A stretch of DNA of 64,000 bases, from contig NZ_CP091139.2 of the NCBI RefSeq assembly GCF_021582895.2, positions 1,922,001 through 1,986,000 of the forward strand. Direction: 5' to 3'. A program made the position numbers and the translations under genes. The notes below the pieces were generated by a model. That model ran no database searches and had not been told where the DNA came from. It saw nothing but the letters and a program-made list of their open reading frames with translations. Shown piece after piece: positions 17,967-30,050 of this stretch (its first letter is position 1; the number at the start of each line of letters is the position of its first letter). This DNA is from Microbacterium elymi. GTDB lineage: Bacteria; Actinomycetota; Actinomycetes; Actinomycetales; Microbacteriaceae.

Positions 17967-20902
17967 GTGACGAGCACGAGGAGGCCGCACCGTGCGCTGC
18001 TCCTCGCCGCGTTCGCCCTCGCTCCCCTGGTGCTCCCGTGGCTGGTCCACCTGCTCGGTCCCCGCGCGTTCTACGCCGCGGCCGCGGTGCCGATCGTCGC
18101 CTTCGTGCACACCGCCCTGCAGGCACCCGACGTGCTGGCCGGACGGATTCCGTTCGAGGAATATCACTGGATCCCCAGTCTCTCCGTCAGCATCTCACTG
18201 CGGATGGACACCCTCGGCTGGATCATGGCGCTGATCGTCACGGGCGTGGGTGCCCTCGTCCTGCTCTACTGCCGCTGGTACTTCGAGCCGGTTCGAACGA
18301 GGGACTCGGGCAGTTCGCCGCCGTGCCTGCTCGCCTTCGCCGGCGCCATGTACGGCCTGGTGCTCACCGACGACCTCGTCGTCCTGGTGATGCTGTGGGA
18401 GGTCACCAGTGTCCTGAGCTACCTGCTCATCGGCTTCTACCACCGGCGCGGTGCCAGCCGGCGGGCGGCGCTGCAGGCGCTGCTGGTGACCACCGTCGGC
18501 GGCCTGGTGATGCTGGTCGGCGTGGTGCTGCTGGTGGTGCAGGCGGGGACGACGAGCCTGTCCGGAATCATCTCGCTGGCCCCGACCGGTCCGATCGTGG
18601 ATGCGGCGATCGTGCTGATCCTGGTCGGCGCGCTGAGCAAGTCGGCCATCTTCCCGTTCCACTTCTGGCTGCCCGGTGCCATGGCCGCGCCCACCCCGGT
18701 CAGTGCGTACCTGCACGCCGCCGCCATGGTCAAGGCCGGCATCTATCTGATCGCGCGGCTGGCCCCGGCCTTCGCCCTCGTCGGGCCGTGGCGGCCGATC
18801 CTGATCGCGCTCGGGGCGTTCACGATGCTGCTGGGCGGCATCCAGGCGCTCCGCGAGACCGACCTCAAGCGCATCCTCGCGTTCGGCACGGTCAGCCAGC
18901 TGGGATTCCTCACCGTGGTGCTCGGGTACGGCACCCGCGACCTCGCCCTGGCCGGACTCGCGCTGCTGATCAGCCACGCGCTGTTCAAGTCCTGCCTCTT
19001 CCTGGTCGTCGGCGTGATCGACCGGCAGCTGTCCACCCGCGACATCCGCGAACTGAGCGGGGTGGGCCGGCAGACCCCGGTGCTGGCCACGTTCACGATC
19101 ATCGCCATCTGCTCGATGGCGGGCGTGATCCCCACGATCGGCTTCGCCGCGAAGGAGGGGATCCTCGCGGCTCTGATCGACCAGACCACCCAGGCGTGGG
19201 GACTGGTCGCGCTGATCGGGGTCGTCCTGGGCTCCGTGCTCACCGCGGCCTACGGCATCCGCTTCGTCTGGGGCGCCTTCTGGCGCAAGAAGGCCCCCGA
19301 CGGCGCGTATATGCCGGATACGGCATGGCCGGTGCCGCCGCGGGGATTCGCCGCGGCGCCGGTGCTGCTGTCGGGGCTGACGATCGTCGCCGGGCTGACA
19401 GCGTCGCTGCTGGATCCGGTCCTGGCCGGCTATGCCGACACCGTGGCGGACCCGGGCGCCCACCCCGCCCACCTCGCGCTCTGGCACGGATTCGAGCCGG
19501 CCCTGTGGGTCTCGCTGGGGACGCTGGCCGTCGGCGCCCTCGTGTTCGCCGCCGCTCGTGCCGTGCAGTGGGACCGCTGGCGACGGGTCCTGCCGTTCAC
19601 CGCGGTCGAGGTGTACAACCTCGCCCTGCGCGGAGTCGCGCGCGTCTCTGTCGCCGTGACCCGCACCACCCAGCGCGGATCGCTGCCGCTGTACGTGGCC
19701 ACGATCTTCGTGGTCTTCGTCGCCGCCGAGGGCACCGCACTGCTGGCGGGATCGGACTGGCGCGCCGACCTGGCGGCGTGGCACACCCCGATGCAGCTGC
19801 TGGTGGCACCGTTGATGATCGTGGCCGGTCTGGTGGCCGTGCGTGCGCGGAAGCGGTACACCGGCGTGGTGCTGGTCTCGGTCACCGGACTGGGCATGAT
19901 CCTGCTGTTCGCGACCAGCGGCGCCCCCGACCTCGCCGTGACCCAGGTGCTGGTCGAGACCGTCACGATGATCACGTTCGCGCTCGTGCTGCGCCGCATC
20001 CCGTCGCGGATGGGCGACCATCACGCCTCGGTGTGGCCGGTCGCGCGCGCCGTGCTCGGCGCGGCCGTCGGCCTGACCATGGCGGCGATCGCGATCGTGG
20101 CCACCGGTGCGCGGCAGGCCGCCCCCGTCTCCGACAGCTTCCCCGAGCTCGCGTACCAGCTCGGCCATGGCCGGAACGTCGTGAACGTGGCCCTGGTGGA
20201 CCTGCGCGGCTGGGACACGATGGGCGAGCTGTCAGTGCTCATCCTGGCCGCCACCGGCGTGGCATCCCTCGTCTTCGTCACCCACCGCGCCGACCTGCTG
20301 TCCTCCACCGCCGCCCTGCCCGCCGCCGTCGGCCGCTCCCGCCGGCCGCTGGTGGAGACCGCGGACGGCCTGCGCCGCCAGACCGGGCAGACGCGCGGGC
20401 GCCGCGCGTGGCTGGTGGGCGGGCAGCGGGTCAGCGCGGGGGAGCGCTCGATCATGCTCGAGGTGATCGTGCGGATCCTGTTCCACACCATCATCGTCAT
20501 CTCGCTGTACCTGCTGTTCGCCGGCCACAACCTGCCCGGCGGCGGCTTCGCCGGGGGACTCGTCGCGGGCGTCGCCCTGGTGATGCGCTACATCGCCGGC
20601 GGCCGATACGAGCTCGGCGCGGCCGCGCCCACGGACGCCGGCCGGCTGCTGGGCGCCGGGATGACGCTGGCGGTGGCCTGCGCGATCATCCCGGTGTTCT
20701 TCGGGGCGGCACCGCTGACCAGTGCGGTGCTGGAGGCGGAGGTGCCCGTGCTCGGCCACGTCGAGTTCGTGACATCCACCATCTTCGACATCGGCGTCTA
20801 CCTCGTGGTGATCGGGCTGGTGCTGGACGTGCTGCGAGCCTCGGCGCCGAGGTCGACCGGCAGCTGCACGAGCTGACGGCTGAGCAGGCGGGTGCGCGAT
20901 GA
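17967..20902 (+). CDS. mrpA: Na+/H+ antiporter subunit A fused to subunit B (MrpAB)
   Basis: About 978 codons. Residues 1-750 are the MrpA proton-translocating subunit, related to complex I NuoL: LTDDLVVLVMLWEVTSVLSYLL region, FPFHFWLPGAMAAPTPVSAY, and DLKRILAFGTVSQLGFLTVV. The last 150 residues form an MrpB domain (FHTIIVISLYLLFAGHNLPG). The start is uncertain: GTG at 17967 or an in-frame TTG at 17913. Three indels are seen: near 18288 (one base missing), near 18333 (one extra C in CTGC) and near 20840 (one missing). Correcting the last restores a C-terminus ending LTAEQAGAR, whose stop overlaps the mrpC start as ATGA. Confidence 0.95.
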
Positions 20903-21418
20903 ACGTCAGCGGCGTGCTCATCGTCATCATGGCCGTGCTGTTCGCGTGCGGCGTGTACGCGATGCTCGAGCGGAGCCTGACCCGGGTCCTCATCGGCTTC
21001 CTGCTGCTGGGCAACGCGGCCAATCTGCTGCTGCTGATCGTGATGGGTGTCCCCGGCGACGCGCCGTTCTTCGGCGAGGCCGACAAGGACACCATGAGCG
21101 ACCCCCTGCCGCAGGCGCTGACCCTCACGGCGATCGTGATCACGTTCGCGGTGTCGGCGTTCCTGCTCGCGCTGATCTACCGGTCCTGGAGCTCGGCCAG
21201 GCCGACACCGTCGAGGACGATGTGGAGGACGTCGCGCTGCGCGGGCCGGAGTGGGTCACCGAGGAGGACGCCCTGGACGATGAGGTCGAGGTCGAGGATG
21301 CCGACGAGAAGGTCACGACCGACTTCATCGGCACCTCCACCGCCCCGATCACGGTGCTGCACCATCGCGACCATCCGGCGATCGACGACGACGCGCCCAC
21401 CGACCGGGGGGACCGCTC

Positions 21419-21422
<4 letters not shown>
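20899..21422 (+). CDS. mrpC: Na+/H+ antiporter subunit C
   Basis: NuoK-like subunit with three membrane helices in the first 105 residues (VLIVIMAVLFACGVYAMLER, VLIGFLLLGNAANLLLLIVM, TAIVITFAVSAFLLALIYR), followed by an unusually long acidic tail with repeated Asp/Glu (TVEDDVEDV and EVEVEDADEK). Between them one base is missing near 21192: CTGGCAGCTC is written CTGGAGCTC, which breaks the frame. The stop overlaps the mrpD GTG start. The acidic tail is longer than in most MrpC proteins and may bind partners in the cytoplasm. Confidence 0.93.
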
Positions 21423-22970
<1,548 letters not shown>

Positions 22971-22981
22971 GGAGGCGGGGA

Positions 22982-23536
22982 GTGAACGCCCTGAGATCCG
23001 CCTGGCGGCAGATGCCGTTCTTCGTCTGGCTCATCGCGCTGTGGATGCTGCTGTGGGGGCAGTTCACCGTCCTCGCGTTCGTCAGCGGGCTGGTCGTCGC
23101 GCTCGTGGTCACCCGGGTGTTCCGCCTGCCCCCCGCGGAGCTGTCCGGTCGGATCAACCTGTGGTGGGGCCTGGTGTACATCGTCACGTTCCTCGGCGCC
23201 GTGGTGGTGGGCTCGCTCACCGTGGCCTGGCAGGCGGTCGATTGGCGCCGTCAGCCCGGCGCCGCGATCATCGCCGTCCCGCTGCGCACCGACGACGACC
23301 TGATCATGACGCACGTCGGAGTGACGGCATCCCTCATCCCCGGGTCGCTGGTGGTGCACACCGACCGTGAGCGGCGCATCATCTATCTGCACTTCATCGG
23401 CGTGCGCTCGATGGCGGACGTCGAGAAGCTTGCGCCGCAACGTGCAGCACTGGGAGGCGAGGATCGTGCGCGCCGTGGGCTCGCGTGCACAGCTCGGCAG
23501 CTGCGGGATGCCGCGAGTTCGGGAGGCGGACGATGA
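22982..23536 (+). CDS. mrpE: Na+/H+ antiporter subunit E
   Basis: A 184-residue membrane subunit starting GTG with an AGGAGGCGGGG ribosome site. It has FFVWLIALWMLLWGQFTVLA and a second helix, then a cytoplasmic domain with VGVTASLIPGSLVVHTD, typical of MrpE. Two compensating indels near the end (extra T at 23428-23433; missing G near 23492, CTGCGG written CTCGG) leave about 20 residues out of frame. The corrected end reads QLRDAASSGGGR and its stop overlaps the mrpF start (ATGA). Confidence 0.93.
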   Translation: MNALRSAWRQMPFFVWLIALWMLLWGQFTVLAFVSGLVVALVVTRVFRLPPAELSGRINLWWGLVYIVTFLGAVVVGSLTVAWQAVDWRRQPGAAIIAVPLRTDDDLIMTHVGVTASLIPGSLVVHTDRERRIIYLHFIGVRSMADVEKLAPQRAALGGEDRARRGLACTARQLRDAASSGGGR

Positions 23537-23793
23537 TCTGGCTGATGGGAGTGGTCTACGCGGTCTTCGCGGTGGCGGCGCTGGTGACGCTGTGGCGGAT
23601 CGTGCGCGGGCCGTCGATCCTGGACCGCGCCGTCGCGGCCGACGTGCTGCTGACCGAGGTGATGTGCGTCCTCGGCGCCGACATGGTGTTCGCGCACCAC
23701 ACGAAGACCCTGCCGGTGCTGCTGATCATCGCCGCCGTGGGCGTGTTCGGCTCGATCGCGATCGCCCGATTCGTGGCGCGGAAGGAGCAGTGA
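23533..23793 (+). CDS. mrpF: Na+/H+ antiporter subunit F
   Basis: Intact 86-residue protein with three membrane helices: IWLMGVVYAVFAVAALVTLW, AVAADVLLTEVMCVLGADMV and LPVLLIIAAVGVFGSIAIAR. It contains RGPSILDRAVAADVL, the conserved MrpF segment with a membrane-facing Asp. It overlaps both neighbours by a few bases, consistent with tight translational coupling in the operon. Confidence 0.95.
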   Translation: MIWLMGVVYAVFAVAALVTLWRIVRGPSILDRAVAADVLLTEVMCVLGADMVFAHHTKTLPVLLIIAAVGVFGSIAIARFVARKEQ

Positions 23794-24138
23794 TGGACGC
23801 GGTGATGGATGTCGCTGCCGGCGTGCTCGTGCTGGTCGGCGCGCTGCTGTGCCTGACCGCGGCGATCGGCGTGGCCCGGTTCAAGGACGTGCCCACCCGG
23901 CTTGCACGCGGCGACCAAGCCGCAGGTGCTCGGGCTGATGCTGATCTGCCTGGCGGTCGCGCTCGCGCTGCGGTCGTGGCCGATCACGGCGTTCCTGGTG
24001 CCGGTGGTGCTGATCCAGCTGGCGACCGCGCCGCTGGCCGCGCACATGGTCGGCCGGCAGGCCTACCGCAACGGTCGCATCGACGAGGCCTCGATGGTCG
24101 TCGACGAACTGCGCGACGCGCGCGACCCCGACGCCTGA
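23793..24138 (+). CDS. mrpG: Na+/H+ antiporter subunit G
   Basis: Last gene of the operon. About 115 codons with three helices: GVLVLVGALLCLTAAIGVAR, LMLICLAVALALRSW and TAFLVPVVLIQLATAPLAAH. The signature RFKDVPTRLHAATKPQVLG is split by an extra T at 23900-23905 (CTGCAC written CTTGCAC); after correction it is continuous. The whole complex exports Na+ for H+ and supports pH and salt tolerance. A convergent terminator follows. Confidence 0.94.
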
Positions 24139-24170
24139 TCCCGCGCTCGGCTTGCGCCGCCCGCCGCCCG

Positions 24171-24213
24171 CCGCCCGGCCCCCAGCCCTCTCGCTGGAAG
24201 GGTCGCCGGGCGG
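24171..24213. terminator. Convergent terminator between mrpG and the transglycosylase gene
   Basis: CCGCCCGG (24171-24178) pairs with CCGGGCGG (24206-24213), with an inner CCCTC/GAAGGG pairing. It lies in the 76-base gap between convergent genes and could stop transcription from both sides. There is no clear T-run. Confidence 0.55.
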
Positions 24214-24214
24214 G

Positions 24215-25042
24215 TCAGTACCAGCCGTTGGCCTGCGAGTGGCCCCAGGCACCGCACGGGGTGCCGTAGCGGCTCTTGATGTAGCCCAGTCCCCACTTGA
24301 CCTGGACGGTGGCGCTGTCCTGCCAGCCGGCGCCCATCTTCGAGCCGGGGAGGGCCTGCGGGATGCCGTACGCGCCGCTCGGGTTGGCGGCGTGGTAGTT
24401 CCAGCCGGACTCGCGGTTCCACAGCGAGTTCAGGCACGAGAACTGGTCGCCGCCCCAGCCGTAGGTGCCGGCCATGTAGCTGCGCGCGAACGCGCGGGCC
24501 GCCGATGGGGAGTTGCCTCCGGACGAGGCGGGTGCGGACGAGCCGACCGAGGCCGGTGCGGCGGAGCGGGCCGACGCCTGCTCGGCCGCACGCGCGGCGG
24601 CCTGGCGCTTCGTCTCGGCGGCGGCGGCCTTGCGCGCGCGCTCCTTGGCGGCCTTTGCCTCGGCGGCCTTCTTGGCCTGGACCTTGTCGTGGTGCACCAC
24701 CTGCGCGGCGACGGATGCCGTCATCTCGCGCAGATCGGCGGTCAGGGTCTTCGCGGTGTCGGCCGACATGCTCTCGGACTGCTCGACGAGAGCGATCTGC
24801 ACGTCCAGGTTGCCGGTGCTGACCTTGCCGTGGGCCAGCTTCGCGGTGCCGACGGCGACACTGGCGAAGTAGGCGGCATCGCGGTCCACGGTGCGCACGA
24901 CGGGGGCGGAGACCGGGTCGGCGACGGCCACGGCGGTGCGCGGGGCGGCACTGGCGGGAACGGCGACGACTCCGAGGGATGCGGCGACGGTCACCGCGGC
25001 GAGGAGGAACTTGCGGGGGCGGGTGAGGGTGCGAAGGCGCAC
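24215..25042 (-). CDS. Secreted lytic transglycosylase-like protein
   Basis: A 275-residue exported protein. It starts GTG (RLRTLTRPRKFLLAAVTVAA) with a signal peptide ending near PASAAPR. Residues 60-190 are Ala/Lys-rich and likely helical. The C-terminal 90 residues form a lysozyme-like domain: CLNSLWNRESGWNYHAANPS, with the catalytic glutamate in RESGWN, then GAYGIPQALPGSKM and VKWGLGYIKSRYGTPCGAWG. Such proteins cleave peptidoglycan glycan strands during growth. It has a structured leader (25076-25100). Confidence 0.9.
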   Translation of the reverse strand: MRLRTLTRPRKFLLAAVTVAASLGVVAVPASAAPRTAVAVADPVSAPVVRTVDRDAAYFASVAVGTAKLAHGKVSTGNLDVQIALVEQSESMSADTAKTLTADLREMTASVAAQVVHHDKVQAKKAAEAKAAKERARKAAAAETKRQAAARAAEQASARSAAPASVGSSAPASSGGNSPSAARAFARSYMAGTYGWGGDQFSCLNSLWNRESGWNYHAANPSGAYGIPQALPGSKMGAGWQDSATVQVKWGLGYIKSRYGTPCGAWGHSQANGWY

Positions 25043-25362
25043 GGGGCTCCGATGTTCATGCTGTCCCGCCGTGTGCCCACCGCTCCTGTGGGGCGGTGGG
25101 TGACAGGCACGCGTTCAGCTCGCGCAACCCGGACGGGCTGGTCCTCTCGGCACGGCATGTCCCCCAGCGCACGGCGACGGAGGATGCTGAAACCGTTCGA
25201 CCGCGGAGGTCGGACCGAGACATCCACCCCACGACTCGGGTGCCGAACGGCGGACTGGACCACGGTAAGGGCGGTTTCTGGACGGTTCATCCGAGAAGCC
25301 TGACCGGGAGGTGATAACGGTCCGATAACGAATCGGCGTGTCGACGTGCGTCGGGCGCGGTA
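25043..25362 (-). other. Leader and promoter region of the transglycosylase gene
   Basis: This 320-base gap has no gene. On the minus strand it holds two GATAACG/CGTTATC boxes near 25313-25330 just past the penicillin acylase stop, and a stable hairpin near the start codon. Cell-wall hydrolase genes in actinobacteria often have c-di-AMP riboswitch leaders; I looked for that consensus and could not recognise it here. Confidence 0.5.
25076..25100 (-). promoter_or_regulatory. Leader hairpin upstream of the transglycosylase start
   Basis: CCCACCGC (25076-25083) and GCGGTGGG (25093-25100) pair perfectly around a 9-base loop. CTGTC and GACAG further out extend the structure. It ends about 34 bases before the GTG start codon, so it could control translation or stabilise the mRNA. 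Confidence 0.5.
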
Positions 25363-27964
25363 CTACGGGGCCAGTACCAGCGTGTGCGTGGCGTCGGCGG
25401 CGACCGCCTTGGCCGAGAACGGCCAGGGCAGCGGGTCACATGCTGCCAGGCATCCGTCTGGTCGTAGTAGTTCGGATGGAACGCGTGGCCGCTCTCGCCG
25501 GTGAGGTTGTTCCAGGTCGACGCATCCAGATCCGACAGGTCGACGACCATGCGCATCGACGGCACCGTGACGACGCTGAAGTCGTCGCCGATGTCCCAGC
25601 CCGTGGCATCCACCACCGACGAGCCGCCGCCGACCGGGAACGGCCCGCGGTTGAACAGCCACTCGATCGGCGCGATTCCGCTGGTGCCGAACGAGCCGTT
25701 GGTCAGAGTGAGGGTGTGGATGCCGCCCCACGTCCAGCTCTCCGGGTTCGGGCCCTCGGTCTGCGCAAGGCGCTGGTAGGCGTCGGTCGCGGCCTTGGCG
25801 AGCATCTGGTCCCGGCCGGACACGCCGATGGTGTCGTTGGTCCACCACGGCGAGTCGGGCTGGCCGAGCAGCGTGTCGACGACGAGGAACAGCCGGGCCT
25901 GGTTGGTGACCGGAGCCGGGGCGTCGCGACGCGAGAACAGGTCCTGCGCCAGTTCGTCCCAGACGACGTTGGCGTACGCGGCGGCCGCCGAGTCGACGTC
26001 GTTGTGACCGTCCCACAGATCGAACAGGTCCAGCGCCGAATGCACGTCCTTGTCGTCGACCGTGATGTCCGAGTACGCGGCGATGAGCTTCTTGCCGATC
26101 CAGAAGTCGGTGTCGGCCTGGATGGTGCGCATGTCCTCGGCGGTCAGCTTGTGCGAGGCGGACCGGCGCTCGATGAGGTCGACGATGCGCGCGGCGCGCC
26201 AGCCGTAGTCCCAGTCGTCGGTGAGGAAGTACGGGTAGTCCTTGCCGACGATCGCGTTGTTCGCGGTCACGATGTAGCCCGAATCGGGGTTGTACGAGAC
26301 GGGGAGCTTCTCGAACGGGATGAAGCCCTTCCAGTCGTACGCCGGATCCCATCCCGGCTGCGGCATCGACCCGTCGCCCTTGCCGCGCAAGCGGCAGCTT
26401 GCCCGGCGCCTGGTAGCCGATGTTGCCGTCGATGTCGGCGTAGATCAGGTTCTGCGCCGGGACGTCGAACTGCTGCGCCGCCGCGCGGAACCCGGCGAAG
26501 TCCTGCGCCGTGTCCAGAGTGAAGATCGCCTCGGCGGTGGTGCCGGGCGTCAGCGCGGTCCACTTCAGGGCCACCGCCGTCTCGCCGTCGGGCGCATCGG
26601 TCGGGGCGGTGACGGTGCCGCCGGTGCCGGTGTGCGGATCCTTCGCGATCGTCTCGTCGTCGCCGTTCACGCTCGAGATGATCGGACCGTTGTTCGTCGA
26701 GCGGATCTCGAGATCGACATCCTTCCCTCCGGCCACCTTGATCTTCTCGTGCGTGATCGTCAGCGGCACGAGCGTGCCGTCGCGCCAGTACTTCTCGCCC
26801 TGGATCTTCTCCAGGTACAGGTCGGTGACGTCGGTGGTGAGGTTCGTGAAGCCCCAGGCGATCGTCGCGTTGTGGCCGATGATCACCCCGGGCACGCCCG
26901 AGAAGCCGAATCCGGCGACGTCGAACGGGCACTTCGCCGACACCGTGGCGCACTTCAGGCCGATCTGATGCCAGACGCTGGGCATCGCTTGCGCCGAGGT
27001 GCGGATCGTTGGCCAGCAGCGGCTTGCCCGAGGCGGTCAGGTCGCCCGAGACGACCCACGAGTTCGAGCCGATCCCCTCGCCGGCCCCGCCGACCAGGGC
27101 GCTGGCCGCCTCGATCACGGAGTCGACGTGCGACCAGGTCACGGATGCCGGCGCCACCGACGTGGTGGGCGCCTTGGCCTTCGGTGCATCCGTGGTCAGC
27201 GTCGGCACGATCACCGGGTTCTGATCGAACGGATACTTCGGGTAGAGCTCGTCGATCTGCGCCGCGGAGTAGCCGTCGGCGGCCAGCAGGGCGCGGGACG
27301 TCTCCTCGACGAGGTTCGAGCGCAGGTCCCACGCCATCGCCTTCAGCCACGCGAGCGAGTCGGCGATCGTCCACTTCTCGATCGTGTAATCCGGGTTCTG
27401 CAGGCCGAGCACCGCGTACTCGAGCGAGACGGCGGCGCCGTCGTGGGCGGCGAGGTAGGCGTTCACGCCATCGGCGTAGGCCTGGTAGTACGCCTTCGCG
27501 TCGTCCGAGAGGAGGTCGACCTCCTTCTCGGCGACGGCGCGCCAGCCCAGCGTCCGCAGGAACCGGTCGGTGCCCAGCTGAGACTTCCCGAACAGCTCGG
27601 ACAGCCGGCCGCTGGTGACATGCCGGCGGAAGTCCATCTCCCAGAACCGGTCCTGCGCGTGCACGTACCCCTGGGCGAAGAACAGGTCGTGCGGGTCCGC
27701 GGCGGTGAGGGTGGGGATGCCGCGGTCATCGCGCTGCACCGTCACGGCGTGGTTCAGCCCCTGTGCTGTGACCGTGCCGTCCAGCTGCGGGAACGAGCGC
27801 TGGATCGTGAACGTGACGACGCCGGCGGCGACGAGGGCGATCGCGGTGAGTCCGGCGACGACCGCGAACGCGATGATCCCGATCCTGCGGCCGAGCGATC
27901 GCTTCGGCCGGGTGCCGGGGGTGCCAGGGGTGGCGGACTCGGGCACGGGGGACGTGTGCGACAT
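25363..27964 (-). CDS. Penicillin acylase family (Ntn-hydrolase) protein
   Basis: About 867 codons. An N-terminal membrane anchor (GIIAFAVVAGLTAIALVAAG) is followed by the alpha chain (VTVQRDDRGIPTLTAADPHD, FFAQGYVHAQDRFWEMDFRR) and a beta chain beginning at the autoprocessing serine in GIGSNSWVVSG. These enzymes hydrolyse amide bonds of acylated compounds such as beta-lactams or acyl-homoserine lactones; the substrate here is unknown. The frame breaks at 26987-26992 and 26387-26392 (both GCWGC written GCWWGC) and near 25438 (one C missing). Correction gives ANDPHLGAAMPSVWHQIGLK and a C-terminus PLPWPFSAKAV. An in-frame start 48 bases upstream is possible. Confidence 0.93.
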
Positions 27965-28047
27965 TGACGCTCTTTCAGTGCGGGCGCCCGCGGCTTCGGG
28001 TGACGCAGGCATCCTGGCATCGTATCGTCCCCCGTCTTCGCCTCGGG

Positions 28048-28117
28048 ATCGTACGATCTGGCCGAGTGCACATCAATCTCAGCCAAAACTGATGTGCACT
28101 CGGCCAAATCGTACGAT
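28048..28117. repeat. 28-bp inverted repeat with 14-base loop
   Basis: The arms at 28048-28075 and 28090-28117 are complementary at 27 of 28 positions. Each arm starts or ends with the self-complementary ATCGTACGAT and contains GGCCGAGTGCACATCA. It lies between two genes on the minus strand, just after the yhgE stop. The RNA would form a very stable stem, so a terminator or mRNA-stabilising element is likely, although the terminal palindromes also resemble protein-binding sites. Confidence 0.8.
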
Positions 28118-28148
28118 TTCAACGAGGAGGAGGAGGGGGCGGGGGCGG

Positions 28149-30050
28149 CTAGCCGATCAGGCTGGGCTTGCAGGTCGCGCAGCGTGCGGCGGTGGGTCAT
28201 CCGGGTCACACCGAGCGCCGCGAGCACGAGCGCCCCGACCAGCCAGGCGGCCAGCACGAGCAGGTCGCCCCCGGCACGCGCCAGGTCGCCGCCGTACATC
28301 AGCTGCCGCATGGCATCGACGACGTAGCCCATCGGCAGCACGTGGTCGAGCCCGGCCAGCGGCGCGGGCAGCGTCTGCCAGGGGAACGTGCCGCCGGCCA
28401 CGACCAGCTCGAGCACCATCAGCACCAGCCCGAGGAACTGGCCCACCGAGCCGAGCCACACGTTCAGCGCAAGGATGATGGCCGCGTAGGTGAAGGATGC
28501 CGCGACCATCACGCCGAGCGTGCCCCACGGGTTCGCGAACCCGAAGCCGAGGGCCAGCGCGAGCACCCCGAACAGTCCGACCATCTGGACGCCGCCGAGC
28601 AGGGCCGGCGTCAGCCACCCGGCCATCGTCACCCGCACCGGCCGGCGCAGGGCCGTCACCGCCCGACGCGAGACTGGCTTGACGATCAGGAACAGGGCGT
28701 AGATGCCGATCCAGCCCGCCAGCGCCGCGAAGAAGGGCGCCAGTCCCGCGCCGTAGTTCGCCGCGGATGCGGCCTTCGCCGAGTGCACATCCACCGGGTC
28801 CGAGATGGTCTTGGCCTGCGCGGCCCGCACGCCGGCGGTGGATGCCGGGATCTGTCCGACCCCGTCGCGCAGGCCGTCGCGCAGCTCGGCCGCGCCGTCC
28901 GTGAGGGTGCCGAGCCCGGTCTGCAGCCGGGCGGCGCCGTCGCGCAGCTGCGCGGATCCGGAGGCCGCGGCATCCGCCCCGTCCGCCACCTGCGATGCGC
29001 CGTCGGCGATCGTGCGAGCCCCGGCCGTGAGGTCGCCGGCGCCCGCGGCGACTTGGTCGGCCCCGGTGGCGAGCTGGTCGACCTTGTCGACGGCGGCCTG
29101 CACCTGCGCATCGCCGGCGCGCGCCTTCTCAGCGAGCGGGTCGAGCGTGGCCAGGACGGCGTCGATGTCGGCGGCATCCAGTCCCTTGTCGGCGAGCACG
29201 CGGGTGATGTCGGCGCGGGCGGTGGGCAGCGCATCCGTGACCCGCTGCACGGCCGTGCCTGCGCGGTCGGCGTAGTCCGCGATCTGCCGGGTGCCGGCCG
29301 CGACCTGCTGCGCGCCCGCCGTGAGACTCTGCGCGCCCGTGACGAGCTGGGTCGAGCCGTCGGCGACTCGATGGGCGCCGCCGGCGAGGGTGCTCGCGCC
29401 GGAGGCGAGGTCGGTCGCACCGTCGTGCAGCGTCGCGGCGCCCGTCCCCGCCTGGGCCGCGCCGTCGGTGAGCTGGGCGGCGCCATCGGCCGCTGTGACC
29501 AGGCTGCCGCGGATGTCCGACAGCGCGGTGAGCAGCCGCCCGGCGGCCTCGCGGCCGACGAGCTCAGCCACCGAGCGGCGGATCTTCTCGACGGCCTGGT
29601 CGCCGATCGTGGACGCGAGGTAGTTGTTGGCGTCGTTGGTCTCCAGCTCGATCAGCGCCTGGTGCGGTGCAGCGCCCGAGACGCTGGTCAGCGCCGCGGA
29701 GAAATCGCTGGGCAGCGTCACGGTGAAATCGACCTCGCCGTCGTGCAGGGCGGTGGCGGCGTCGGCGGCCGTCATGCGGTGCCAGTCGAACGCCTTGCCC
29801 GCAAGCAGCTCGTCCGCCACCCGATCGCCGTAGTTCACGGCATCCGCATCGTGGGATGCCGCGACGCCGTCATCCTCGACGACCAGCGCCACCGGCACTT
29901 CGCTGAACTGGCCGTACGGGTCTTGGTTCGCCCACAGGTACAGCCCGCCGTACAGGATCGGCACGGCGATCAGCGCGATCAGCGCGAGCACGGCCATCTT
30001 CGTCGAGGTCAGCCGCCGAGCTCGGCTGTGATCATCGCGGGGATCTTCAC
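28149..30050 (-). CDS. YhgE/Pip domain membrane protein (MmpL/ESX-like exporter component)
   Basis: About 633 codons. One N-terminal helix (MAVLALIALIAVPILYGGLY) precedes a large extracytoplasmic region with many heptad-like repeats of the T-D-G-A-A-Q-L, S-G-A-S-T-L type, then five or six C-terminal helices. This is the YhgE/Pip layout, related to ABC-2 permeases. GTG start at 30048-30050 has a GAGGAGG ribosome site. Two indels: near 30022 (CTGCGG written CTCGG), which separates the first 12 residues, and at 28166-28171 (extra T), whose correction gives the end RDLQPSLIG and a TAG. It overlaps the upstream ABC-like gene by four bases. Confidence 0.88.

Noticed and set aside
18195..20168. A 657-codon open frame on the minus strand opposite mrpA
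   Set aside because: Its composition (Asp, Arg, His, Gln rich, no motif) is that of the antisense of a GC-rich membrane protein gene. The plus strand encodes a clear MrpA.
25043..25362. c-di-AMP (ydaO) riboswitch before the transglycosylase gene
   Set aside because: The gene type and leader length fit, but the conserved core segments of that riboswitch could not be found; only a simple hairpin is clear.
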